Source of the DNA: Methanobacteriota archaeon
Lineage (GTDB): Archaea > Iainarchaeota > Iainarchaeia > JAADDC01
Assembly (NCBI GenBank): GCA_015662385.1
Contig: DQUH01000064.1
Coordinates: 1-15,372, forward strand
Direction of reading: 5' to 3'
DNA length: 15,372 nucleotides
Each line of letters starts with the position of its first letter. The first letter of the stretch is position 1. Below are positions 1 to 5,138 of this stretch, in pieces. Below the pieces are notes generated by a model that searched no databases, was not told the DNA's origin, and worked only from the letters and a program-made list of their open reading frames with translations. Made by a program: the position numbers and the translations under genes.

Positions 1-467
1 ATGAGGGAACAGTTGATGAAGACATGGGCGCCATAGTTGCTGTAATATCCGTGCTGGAGACCGGTGAGGGCAAAATACTCTGGGGGGACGGGGGCGTGTA
101 CGTAGATACTGTGTTCGAGGTACTCACGTACAAACCCCTTGTACAAGAGGTGGTGGACGGTTACGTTACAGACATCACGGAGTTCGGGGCTTTCGTGCGC
201 ATAGGTCCTTTTGATGGCCTCGTACACGTATCGCAGATAATGGATGATTTCGTACGTTACGACCCATCAGTTCCGGCGTTCATAGGTAAAGAAACAGAAA
301 AAACCCTCAAAATAGGGGACAACGTGCGGGCGCGAATAGTCACGGTAGCGATAAGGAATTCCATTGCAGACACAAAGATCGGGTTAACGATGCGCCAGCC
401 AGGGCTGGGCAAATGGGAATGGATCGAAGCGGAAAAGAAAAAAGCACCGCAGGAGGGGGATAAGTAG
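1..467 (+). CDS. rpo7: DNA-directed RNA polymerase subunit Rpo7 (RpoE1/E'), 5'-truncated by window edge
   Basis: This is the archaeal RNA polymerase stalk subunit Rpo7 (E'), equivalent to eukaryotic Rpb7. With Rpo4 it forms the stalk that binds emerging RNA. Reading frame 3 is open to the left edge, so the first ATG visible (24) is internal: residues before it (EGTVDED) continue the RNP-like N-terminal domain. About 154 codons are present and roughly 30-35 N-terminal residues are missing against the usual ~187. The S1/OB domain is clear, with ITEFGAFVRIGPFDGLVHVS followed by QIMDD, the classic Rpo7 signature. The stop TAG at 465-467 shares its last base with the GTG start of spt4, so the two are translationally coupled. 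The rpo7-spt4-S24e-S27ae order is widespread in archaea. Identification is very secure. Confidence 0.97.
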   Translation, partial: EGTVDEDMGAIVAVISVLETGEGKILWGDGGVYVDTVFEVLTYKPLVQEVVDGYVTDITEFGAFVRIGPFDGLVHVSQIMDDFVRYDPSVPAFIGKETEKTLKIGDNVRARIVTVAIRNSIADTKIGLTMRQPGLGKWEWIEAEKKKAPQEGDK

Positions 468-670
468 TGGCAAAAGTAGTGTACAAGGCGTGCCGGAAAT
501 GCAGGTACCTTACGGAGATAAAAACGGAAAAATGCCCGAACTGCGGATCTACAGAATTCACAAAACTGTGGAGAGGGTACATAATTGTGATAGACCCGGG
601 CAATTCACAGGTTGCAGAAAAGATCGATGCAAAAATCCCTGGCGCTTATGCAATCAAGATGGCAAGGTGA
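467..670 (+). CDS. spt4: Transcription elongation factor Spt4 (RpoE2/E'')
   Basis: A 67-residue zinc-binding protein, Spt4, the partner of Spt5/NusG. Together they clamp RNA polymerase during elongation and raise processivity. Two CxxC knuckles (C9/C12 and C23/C26) make one zinc site, followed by the conserved W-x-G-Y-I-I-V-I-D-P motif and the Spt5-contact region near SQVAEKI. The start is GTG at 467, overlapping the rpo7 stop by one base; this gives the MAKVVYKAC N-terminus expected for the family. A second open frame at 490-687 is a shadow. The length is normal for archaeal Spt4 (about 60-70 residues). It lies between rpo7 and rps24e in one operon; the DUF359 dephospho-CoA kinase gene often found here in Euryarchaeota is absent. 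Confidence 0.96.
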   Translation: MAKVVYKACRKCRYLTEIKTEKCPNCGSTEFTKLWRGYIIVIDPGNSQVAEKIDAKIPGAYAIKMAR

Positions 671-677
671 TGGGAGT

Positions 678-995
678 ATGGAAATAAAAATAGTGTCAGA
701 GAGGGAAAACCCGCTCCTCGGCAGAAAAGAAATATGGATTGTTGTCCGCTCGAAAGAGACCCCAAAACGCTCAGATATTGTGACCCGTCTGGCTGCGGAG
801 CTAGGGGTGGACAAAAACCTCATAATAGTGGATAAAATCAAGACGGTGGCGGGCACTTCCGATGCTGAAGTCTATGTAAAAGTATACGAAGACGAAGAAC
901 ATTTGCAGAAGATTGAGCCCCGCCACAAGATTGAGAAAAGCAGGGTGGTGAGCGGAGATGCCGAAAACGAAGGGGAAGCCAAGTCAGAAGCATAA
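678..995 (+). CDS. rps24e: 30S ribosomal protein eS24 (S24e)
   Basis: This 105-residue small-subunit protein eS24 is found in archaea and eukaryotes. Recognisable parts are the N-terminal [19 protein letters not shown], the TPKRSDI stretch and the [20 protein letters not shown] segment. The frame is open further upstream to an ATG at 612, but the start at 678 is chosen because the homologous domain begins there and a perfect Shine-Dalgarno GGTGAT lies at 666-671, six bases before it. The start at 612 would overlap most of the second half of spt4. The acidic tail (residues 94-105) overlaps the start of rps27ae by 38 bases, indicating coupled translation. Ordinary family member. Confidence 0.95.
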   Translation: MEIKIVSERENPLLGRKEIWIVVRSKETPKRSDIVTRLAAELGVDKNLIIVDKIKTVAGTSDAEVYVKVYEDEEHLQKIEPRHKIEKSRVVSGDAENEGEAKSEA

Positions 996-1146
996 AAAAT
1001 ACAAAGTAGAAGACGGCAAGATAGTCCGCCTCGGAAAATACTGTCCAAAATGCGGACCCGGCGTATTTCTGGCGGAACACAAAGACCGGTGGCACTGCGG
1101 TCGTTGCGGGTATACGGAATTTAAAAAGAAAAAGGGGGAGGGCTGA
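958..1146 (+). CDS. rps27ae: 30S ribosomal protein S27ae
   Basis: A 62-residue basic zinc-ribbon ribosomal protein. C29/C32 (CPKCG) and C47/C50 (CGRCG) form the zinc site; a lysine-rich N-terminus ([13 protein letters not shown]) and C-terminus (FKKKKGEG) contact rRNA. In eukaryotes the same protein is made as a ubiquitin fusion; here, as in other archaea, no ubiquitin is attached. The ATG at 958 lies inside the 3' end of rps24e, with GGTGGTG at 943-949 as ribosome binding site. It is the last gene of the information operon: the following intergenic gap holds T-runs and a new promoter for kae1. Confidence 0.96.
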   Translation: MPKTKGKPSQKHKKYKVEDGKIVRLGKYCPKCGPGVFLAEHKDRWHCGRCGYTEFKKKKGEG

Positions 1147-1148
1147 CC

Positions 1149-1158
1149 TTTTTAATTA
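1149..1158 (+). promoter_or_regulatory. TATA-box promoter of kae1 (leaderless)
   Basis: The only sizeable gap in this half (1147-1181) contains TTTTTAATTA, centred about 28 bases before the kae1 ATG at 1182. There is no Shine-Dalgarno sequence before that ATG. The spacing matches an archaeal TATA box placing transcription initiation at or next to the start codon, hence a leaderless mRNA. The T5 tract (1149-1153) and T6 tract (1175-1180) in the same gap could also terminate the upstream ribosomal operon. Confidence 0.6.
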
Positions 1159-1181
1159 ACCGGTAATCCCTCTATTTTTTC

Positions 1182-2162
1182 ATGATCGTGCTGGGAATAG
1201 AATGTACTGCCCACACCTTTGGTGTGGGGATTGTCAACAACAAGGGCGAAATACTTGCAGATCAACGCATACAGTACAGGCCAAAAGAAGGGGGCATACG
1301 CCCCAGAGAAGCAGCACAAATGATGAGTGAAAAGGGGGCCGACGTAATCGCGTCGGCATTAAAAGAAGCGGGCGTACCCATAACAGACATCGATGCAATT
1401 GCGTTCTCGATTGGGCCTGGACTGGGCCCGTGTCTGAGGACGGGTGCCGTTGCAGCGAGGTATTTGGCAAGAAAATACGAAAAACCGCTTGTCGGAGTAA
1501 ACCACTGCATAGCGCACATCGAAATCGGCAAACTTTTATGCCGCCTTCAAGACCCCCTCGTGGTGTACCTCTCAGGAGCGAACACACAAATAATAGCCCT
1601 GGCAAAGGGGAGGTACAGGGTTTTTGGTGAAACGTTGGACATAGGGCTGGGGAACCTACTGGATTCGTGGGGCAGGGCGATGGGGATACCCTTTCCCGCC
1701 GGTCCAAAGATAGAAGAACTCGCAAAAAAAGGTAAAAAGTTTATAGAGCTACCTTATACGGTAAAGGGGTCGGATCTTACTTTTTCAGGGCTTTACACCG
1801 CCGCAGTAAAGGCTGCGGAGAGGTACCCATTAGAAGACGTTGCATACTCCCTCCAAGAAGTTGCGTTCACAATGACTGCCGAAGTAGCAGAAAGAGCTCT
1901 GGCACATACTGAAAAAAAAGAGGTCTTGCTTGTGGGGGGTGTTGCCGCCAACAAAAGGCTGCAAGAGATAATGGGCGCAATGGCGGAAGAACACGGCGCC
2001 AGCCTCCACGTTGTGCCCCTGAAATACGCTGCAGATAACGGGGTAATGATCGCCTGGACGGGGCTGCTTATGTACCGAGCAGGACTAACAACAGCCCTAA
2101 ATGAAACAGTTAACCCCCGTTTTAGAACAGATCAAGTGGACGTCCGCTGGGTACCGATTTAA
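1182..2162 (+). CDS. kae1: KEOPS complex subunit Kae1 (tRNA N6-threonylcarbamoyladenosine synthase), not fused to Bud32
   Basis: Kae1 is the catalytic subunit of KEOPS, which transfers threonylcarbamoyl to A37 of ANN-decoding tRNAs (t6A). The ASKHA fold is visible throughout: VLGIECTAHT at the N-terminus, SIGPGLGP, GVNHCIAHIEIG with metal ligands H108 and H112, SGANTQ (family consensus SGGNT), VFGETLDIGLGN, KGSDLTFSGL, LVGGVAANKRL and AADNGVMIAWTG with metal ligand D285. The length of 326 residues is that of stand-alone Kae1; the Bud32 kinase fused to it in many Euryarchaeota is absent and must be encoded elsewhere. Two departures are notable: the archaeal GIHPREAAxHH stretch reads GIRPREAAQMM (residues 39-48), and SGG is SGA. 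The start is an ATG without Shine-Dalgarno, 28 bases after a TATA box. It is followed directly by tRNA-Arg, itself a possible substrate class (t6A decodes ANN codons including AGA). Confidence 0.97.
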   Translation: MIVLGIECTAHTFGVGIVNNKGEILADQRIQYRPKEGGIRPREAAQMMSEKGADVIASALKEAGVPITDIDAIAFSIGPGLGPCLRTGAVAARYLARKYEKPLVGVNHCIAHIEIGKLLCRLQDPLVVYLSGANTQIIALAKGRYRVFGETLDIGLGNLLDSWGRAMGIPFPAGPKIEELAKKGKKFIELPYTVKGSDLTFSGLYTAAVKAAERYPLEDVAYSLQEVAFTMTAEVAERALAHTEKKEVLLVGGVAANKRLQEIMGAMAEEHGASLHVVPLKYAADNGVMIAWTGLLMYRAGLTTALNETVNPRFRTDQVDVRWVPI

Positions 2163-2165
2163 AGC
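2156..2165 (+). promoter_or_regulatory. TATA-like promoter of tRNA-Arg overlapping the kae1 stop codon
   Basis: GATTTAAAGC includes the kae1 stop codon (TAA at 2160-2162). Its centre lies about 31 bases before the mature 5' end of the tRNA at 2192, which would give a short 5' leader. Position and composition are what is seen; promoter activity is inferred. Read-through from kae1 is the alternative source of transcript. Confidence 0.45.
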
Positions 2166-2191
2166 TGTTTTCCGAAGAGCTTTGTATGTAC

Positions 2192-2266
2192 GGGTCCGTA
2201 GCCTAGCCTGGATATGGCGGCGGCCTTCTAAGCCGCAGGTCCCGGGTTCGAATCCCGGCGGACCCA
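2192..2266 (+). tRNA. tRNA-Arg(TCT)
   Basis: A full cloverleaf can be folded. The acceptor stem GGGTCCG/CGGACCC pairs over seven base pairs, the D-arm is GCC...GGC with AGCCTGGATAT in the loop, and the anticodon stem is GCGGC/GCCGC with loop CTTCTAA. Positions 34-36 are TCT, decoding AGA arginine. The variable loop is AGGTC, and the T-arm is CCGGG-TTCGAAT-CCCGG. The discriminator base is A2266 and CCA is not encoded. No intron is seen. The last base abuts, with no gap, the stop codon of the convergent transporter gene at 2267. Confidence 0.96.
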
Positions 2267-3832
2267 TTAAAGCCCGTATTCTTTTTTCGTTACGAACTCG
2301 TGGTATATTTTGGCGTAGGAACTTAACAACAGGTATAATCCGGCGTTCACTATCAGCAACGCGAAGAAGAGGTAAACAAAATTAAACAATGGGACTGAAA
2401 AGGGTATTGCAACAAAGCCCACTAAGGTCAGGAGGAAGCCAGCAACAAAGTAGTATATGCTTCGCCCCGGCCGTATTTTTCCTGCATATGCGTGGTCGGA
2501 AATGAAAAATATCGTTGTCTCGTAAAAACGGAAATACCACTGCAGCAAGCGTGCCAGTACTGCCGCTAAAAGTATGACCGAAAATAGAATAAGCAGCCCC
2601 CTGTACGGAAGAGAAGTGTTGAAAACAAGGTATATGAGAGAAAAGGCTGCTGTGGATAAGAGGATAATCCCCGCAAGCATCTTTTTAGATAGCTGCGAAA
2701 CCCTCTGCCGGTAGGCATCTGAAAACACAACGTGGTGGCGGACAAAAACACGAGAATATGCGTATTCCAGCTCTTCGATAGATCTGAACAGGGTTTTTGG
2801 GAAAAGGGATGACAACAGGTGTTCAGCATCTTTTTCGGTGCGAACGTAAGACGAAAACACAATGGCTATGAAATAGAACCATAGAACCGCACACACAAAA
2901 GCCGGACTCGTCGGCAAGATGGCTGCCGCAAAAAGCGCCGCCTCCGAAGGACCAAACGTCCTTGCAAGGATGTGGGCGCCAGTTTTTGGAGATACTCCAA
3001 ATACTGAACCCAGCACCACCAAGGATACGAAATTCTGGAGGAGGCTTAGAAAAGCGAGGGATACGAGATATATGCCTGCAACGGGCGTAAAGAAAAGGCC
3101 CGCCCACGCAGCAATACCCACGAGAAACACAATGGGCAATACCTCTTGAAGGATTCCCTCTGCCCAGTGCATTCTCATGTGGTCAAAAACGTGGTGTAGG
3201 ACGACCCCCAACACAAACGCCAGGGAGTAATACCCCACATACCCTTCCATCAAAAGGAGGGCAAATGCGACAAGGACAGATACGCTAAAAAAGATAGAAC
3301 TGGAATACATCAGGGCAATGTATGTCAGCGCGGTAAGCAAGATAGAGGCGACTGGCTCGTTCACCACGTACAGGAGAATCAGACCCGAAATGAGGGCGTC
3401 CATGGATAAAATTGAACGCTCGATTAGGGCGTATGATGTGTTCCTACCCCACCGGACTACCAATGATGACGATGTGGCCAAGAGAATGCCGGCAATACAT
3501 GAAGTCTTGAAGTCGAACCCCGTAAGGTACAGGGCTGAAAAAAACAGTGCAAAGCCGACGGCTAAACGGAGGGGGTGTACGAAGAACAGCTGAAACGGAG
3601 CCGAGAAAATGCGCCGGCTAGACGCCATGTACCCGAGGTACGCAAAAAGGAAAACAAGGGCATATTGAAATAAAAACGAGCGCTCAACGGGGGGCAAACC
3701 CGCTCCAAAAAGCATGCCTGTAACCAAGTACCCAGCATAAGGAAGGATTCCCACAAACGCAAACAGTCTTCCTACGAAGAAAGCAACGAGCACGAGCAAA
3801 CCGAGAGACGCTGCTGCACGCAAAACACCCAT
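2267..3832 (-). CDS. Divergent CPA/Kef-like cation:proton antiporter family membrane protein with extra C-terminal membrane domain
   Basis: A 521-residue polytopic membrane protein resembling the Na+/H+ exchanger (CPA1/CPA2, Kef) fold. Residues 6-48 resemble the opening of Kef-type transporters (hydrophobic helix, then ILPYAGYLVTGMLFG). Residues 111-147 contain AGILLATSSSLVV and ERSILSMDALISG, matching the unwound helix and the helix carrying the transport carboxylate (D145 where Kef proteins have QD). Residues 280-310 (SPKTGAHILARTFGPSEAAL, E297) match the late Kef helix. After a soluble stretch (331-385) come about four more membrane helices (386-505) instead of the NAD-binding RCK/TrkA-N domain of KefB/C. 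The start is ATG at 3832; a TTG three bases upstream also exists but is unnecessary. A TATA box 22-30 bases upstream fits a leaderless transcript. Substrate and direction are unknown; the family call is from motif resemblance only. Confidence 0.65.
   Translation of the reverse strand: MGVLRAAASLGLLVLVAFFVGRLFAFVGILPYAGYLVTGMLFGAGLPPVERSFLFQYALVFLFAYLGYMASSRRIFSAPFQLFFVHPLRLAVGFALFFSALYLTGFDFKTSCIAGILLATSSSLVVRWGRNTSYALIERSILSMDALISGLILLYVVNEPVASILLTALTYIALMYSSSIFFSVSVLVAFALLLMEGYVGYYSLAFVLGVVLHHVFDHMRMHWAEGILQEVLPIVFLVGIAAWAGLFFTPVAGIYLVSLAFLSLLQNFVSLVVLGSVFGVSPKTGAHILARTFGPSEAALFAAAILPTSPAFVCAVLWFYFIAIVFSSYVRTEKDAEHLLSSLFPKTLFRSIEELEYAYSRVFVRHHVVFSDAYRQRVSQLSKKMLAGIILLSTAAFSLIYLVFNTSLPYRGLLILFSVILLAAVLARLLQWYFRFYETTIFFISDHAYAGKIRPGRSIYYFVAGFLLTLVGFVAIPFSVPLFNFVYLFFALLIVNAGLYLLLSSYAKIYHEFVTKKEYGL
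2282..2287 (+). terminator. T6 tract, likely terminator for the tRNA-Arg transcript
   Basis: TTTTTT begins 15 bases after the tRNA 3' end. Archaeal transcription ends at T-runs in the non-template strand. On the other strand these bases encode the Lys-Lys near the C-terminus of the convergent membrane protein. Function is inferred from position. Confidence 0.4.
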
Positions 3833-3851
3833 CAAAATGATATTGCCAGGA

Positions 3852-3864
3852 CAAAATATAAATG
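3852..3864 (-). promoter_or_regulatory. TATA-box promoter of the Kef-like gene (leaderless)
   Basis: Read on the minus strand the segment is ATTTATATTTTG, with its centre about 26-27 bases before the ATG at 3832 and no Shine-Dalgarno in between. It sits in the 48-base gap after taw3, so the transporter probably has its own transcript as well as any read-through. Confidence 0.55.
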
Positions 3865-3880
3865 TGGCGAAAACCTTAAA

Positions 3881-4483
3881 CTACAGGCCAGTGGAAACAA
3901 CTGAGAACAACTTCGACAGGCGTGCAGCATTTCTGGCCATTTTCTTGTTGGCGAAACGCACGAGCGCCTTCACGTACCGCCTGTCAACCAACAACTCTCC
4001 GTCATAAACAGGTACCGCCATGGAATCTATGCCCCTTATCTCCACATGGTATTTTGAACTATCTGCTGACTGTACTCCCGCTATTTTTACTCCGGCAGAC
4101 CTTGCCAGTGAGACTATCCGTAAAGCTTCGCCCAGCCCCCTGGCACCGATATGTATTATAAAAGGATCAAATTTAAACCAGAGAGTTGCACCGGAATACG
4201 CTTTGAGTGCGTCCCACACCTCTTCAAAAAGAACCGGTCGGTGCCATTTCCTATAAAAGAAGGATTCTCCCTTCTTTTCAGTGGGGCCCGTGGACAACAA
4301 AACTATGCGTCCAGAGCAAGAAGACGTAGTGACGTAGTGGGGACTTGCGTTAATCAAGTCGAGAAGCGGTACCACGGCGGGATCCACCGCTCCCCTGGAC
4401 CTGGCGAGGCGATATTTCGTGAGGTGCTTTTTTCTATATGCCTCCCATCTAGACGAAATCAATGATTGTGGGTTCGCCGCCAT
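3881..4483 (-). CDS. taw3: tRNA wybutosine-synthesis methyltransferase Taw3/TYW3
   Basis: TYW3/Taw3 makes the N4-methylation step in formation of wyosine derivatives at G37 of tRNA-Phe, using S-adenosylmethionine. The diagnostic block is at residues 33-60: VDPAVVPLLDLINASPHYVT, then TSSCSGRI. After it come KKGESFFYRKWHRP (69-82), LWFKFDPFIIHI (101-112) and a conserved AGVQSADSSKYHVEIRG region (134-150). The 200 residues match the usual length. The ATG at 4483 overlaps the preceding gene by 35 bases, so the two are probably cotranscribed; there is no strong Shine-Dalgarno at this ATG. With kae1 close by, this is the second position-37 tRNA modification gene in the window. The C-terminus ends in a basic helix (KKMARNAARLSKL), plausible for tRNA contact. 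Confidence 0.92.
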   Translation of the reverse strand: MAANPQSLISSRWEAYRKKHLTKYRLARSRGAVDPAVVPLLDLINASPHYVTTSSCSGRIVLLSTGPTEKKGESFFYRKWHRPVLFEEVWDALKAYSGATLWFKFDPFIIHIGARGLGEALRIVSLARSAGVKIAGVQSADSSKYHVEIRGIDSMAVPVYDGELLVDRRYVKALVRFANKKMARNAARLSKLFSVVSTGL

Positions 4484-4775
4484 CCCTTTCGCTCTCCGGT
4501 TTTTCAGCAGGCTTTAGGTTACGGTTAACCACCACGTCCACTTCCCCTTTCAGCCATTCCCAGTAACGCGCGCTAGGAATGTTAAAGCGTTGGGAAAGTG
4601 AAAAACGTAGCCGTTCACCTTTATACGTCACTTCATACTTGCCGTCGTCCTTTATTCTCCCCTTGAAAATCTTCACGCGTCGTTTACCTTCGTCGCTTTC
4701 CTGCACTATTGCGCCCACTAGCCATTTACCCGAACGGCGAAAAGGCACTATTTCCACAGGGCGCCAAGATACCAT
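4449..4775 (-). CDS. Conserved-looking hypothetical protein, 108 residues, upstream of taw3
   Basis: I do not recognise this protein. It is soluble, highly charged and probably mostly beta strand: alternating polar/hydrophobic stretches at 6-24 (PVEIVPFRRSGKWLVGAIV), 32-39, 46-58 (KYEVTYKGERLRF) and 78-84 suggest a small SH3- or OB-like barrel. A W/Y-rich patch (YWEWL, 71-75) and a disordered acidic tail (EKPESERDGGEPT) follow. No signal peptide, membrane helix or cysteine is present. The ATG at 4773-4775 lies 27 bases downstream of a minus-strand TATA-like AATAAAAA, consistent with a leaderless mRNA. Its 3' end overlaps taw3 by 35 bases, so it is the first gene of a likely two-gene unit. A nucleic-acid-binding role linked to tRNA modification would fit the fold guess and the neighbour, but is only inference. 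That it is a real gene rests on overlap, promoter position and sensible composition. Confidence 0.7.
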   Translation of the reverse strand: MVSWRPVEIVPFRRSGKWLVGAIVQESDEGKRRVKIFKGRIKDDGKYEVTYKGERLRFSLSQRFNIPSARYWEWLKGEVDVVVNRNLKPAEKPESERDGGEPTIIDFV

Positions 4776-4784
4776 ATTTAAAAA
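4774..4784 (+). promoter_or_regulatory. TATA-like promoter of rps26e
   Basis: ATATTTAAAAA lies about 50 bases before the rps26e ATG at 4829. A start site about 27 bases downstream (near 4805) would leave a leader of about 24 bases that includes the strong AGGAGGGG at 4813-4820. It overlaps the first codons of the divergent 108-residue gene. Confidence 0.5.
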
Positions 4785-4796
4785 AAGGTGTTAGGG

Positions 4797-4807
4797 TGTT
4801 TTTATTC
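4797..4807 (-). promoter_or_regulatory. TATA-like promoter of the 108-residue gene/taw3 unit
   Basis: On the minus strand the core reads AATAAAAAC, centred 27-28 bases before the ATG at 4775, the spacing seen for the other leaderless genes here. It falls inside the 5' leader of the divergent rps26e transcript, so the two promoters are interleaved. Confidence 0.4.
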
Positions 4808-4828
4808 GTTGAAGGAGGGGATACGTTT

Positions 4829-5119
4829 ATGAGTAAGATTACATATGTGTCGTGCGCCTTTTGTGGTAGGCGGATCCCGAGGGACAAGGCAGTACCAGTA
4901 TATAAAAGACCGTCTTGGCTGCCGGAAAATGTGGAGGTACAGTACGCTGGAATTGCCCAAGAAAAAATGTATGTGTGCATATCCTGCGCCAAACACAGGG
5001 GAATATCCTTTGCCGACTGGAGAAAAAAAATCGTTAGGGATGACGCGCACCACAGGGAACGCGCCAGAAAAGCGGCCTTGGGCAAAAAACACCGGGCAAA
5101 AGGGAAGAAAAACAGATAA
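4829..5119 (+). CDS. rps26e: 30S ribosomal protein eS26 (S26e)
   Basis: A 96-residue zinc-binding ribosomal protein. C9/C12 (SCAFCG) and C50/C53 (VCISCA) are the eS26 zinc ligands; IPRDKAV after the first pair and the YVCISCAKHRGI block are the family signature. A lysine/arginine-rich tail (78-96) follows. The frame is open upstream to an ATG at 4709, but the ATG at 4829 is chosen because a strong Shine-Dalgarno AGGAGGGG (4813-4820) lies eight bases before it and the extra 40 residues have no family counterpart. eS26 sits at the mRNA exit channel of the small subunit. It is common in Crenarchaeota/TACK and eukaryotes and absent from most Euryarchaeota, so it is a useful phylogenetic marker. 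It is monocistronic and convergent with aglB, with a 19-base gap. Confidence 0.88.
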   Translation: MSKITYVSCAFCGRRIPRDKAVPVYKRPSWLPENVEVQYAGIAQEKMYVCISCAKHRGISFADWRKKIVRDDAHHRERARKAALGKKHRAKGKKNR

Positions 5120-5138
5120 GGCATAGCCTCAATTTCTT

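Noticed and set aside
612..677. A 22-residue N-terminal extension of eS24
   Set aside because: It overlaps spt4, and the homologous domain and a perfect Shine-Dalgarno both point to the ATG at 678.
1234..1725. A 163-codon open frame antisense to kae1
   Set aside because: Fully within kae1, with no start signal and a composition unlike the real genes.
3463..3538. Possible C/D-box guide RNA: ATGATGA at 3463-3469 and CTGA at 3535-3538 on the plus strand
   Set aside because: It is antisense within the transporter gene, and I see no terminal stem, no clear C'/D' pair and no promoter; the motifs are short enough to be chance.
4709..4828. A 40-residue N-terminal extension of eS26
   Set aside because: It overlaps the divergent 108-residue gene and its promoter, has no family counterpart, and the internal ATG at 4829 has a strong Shine-Dalgarno.
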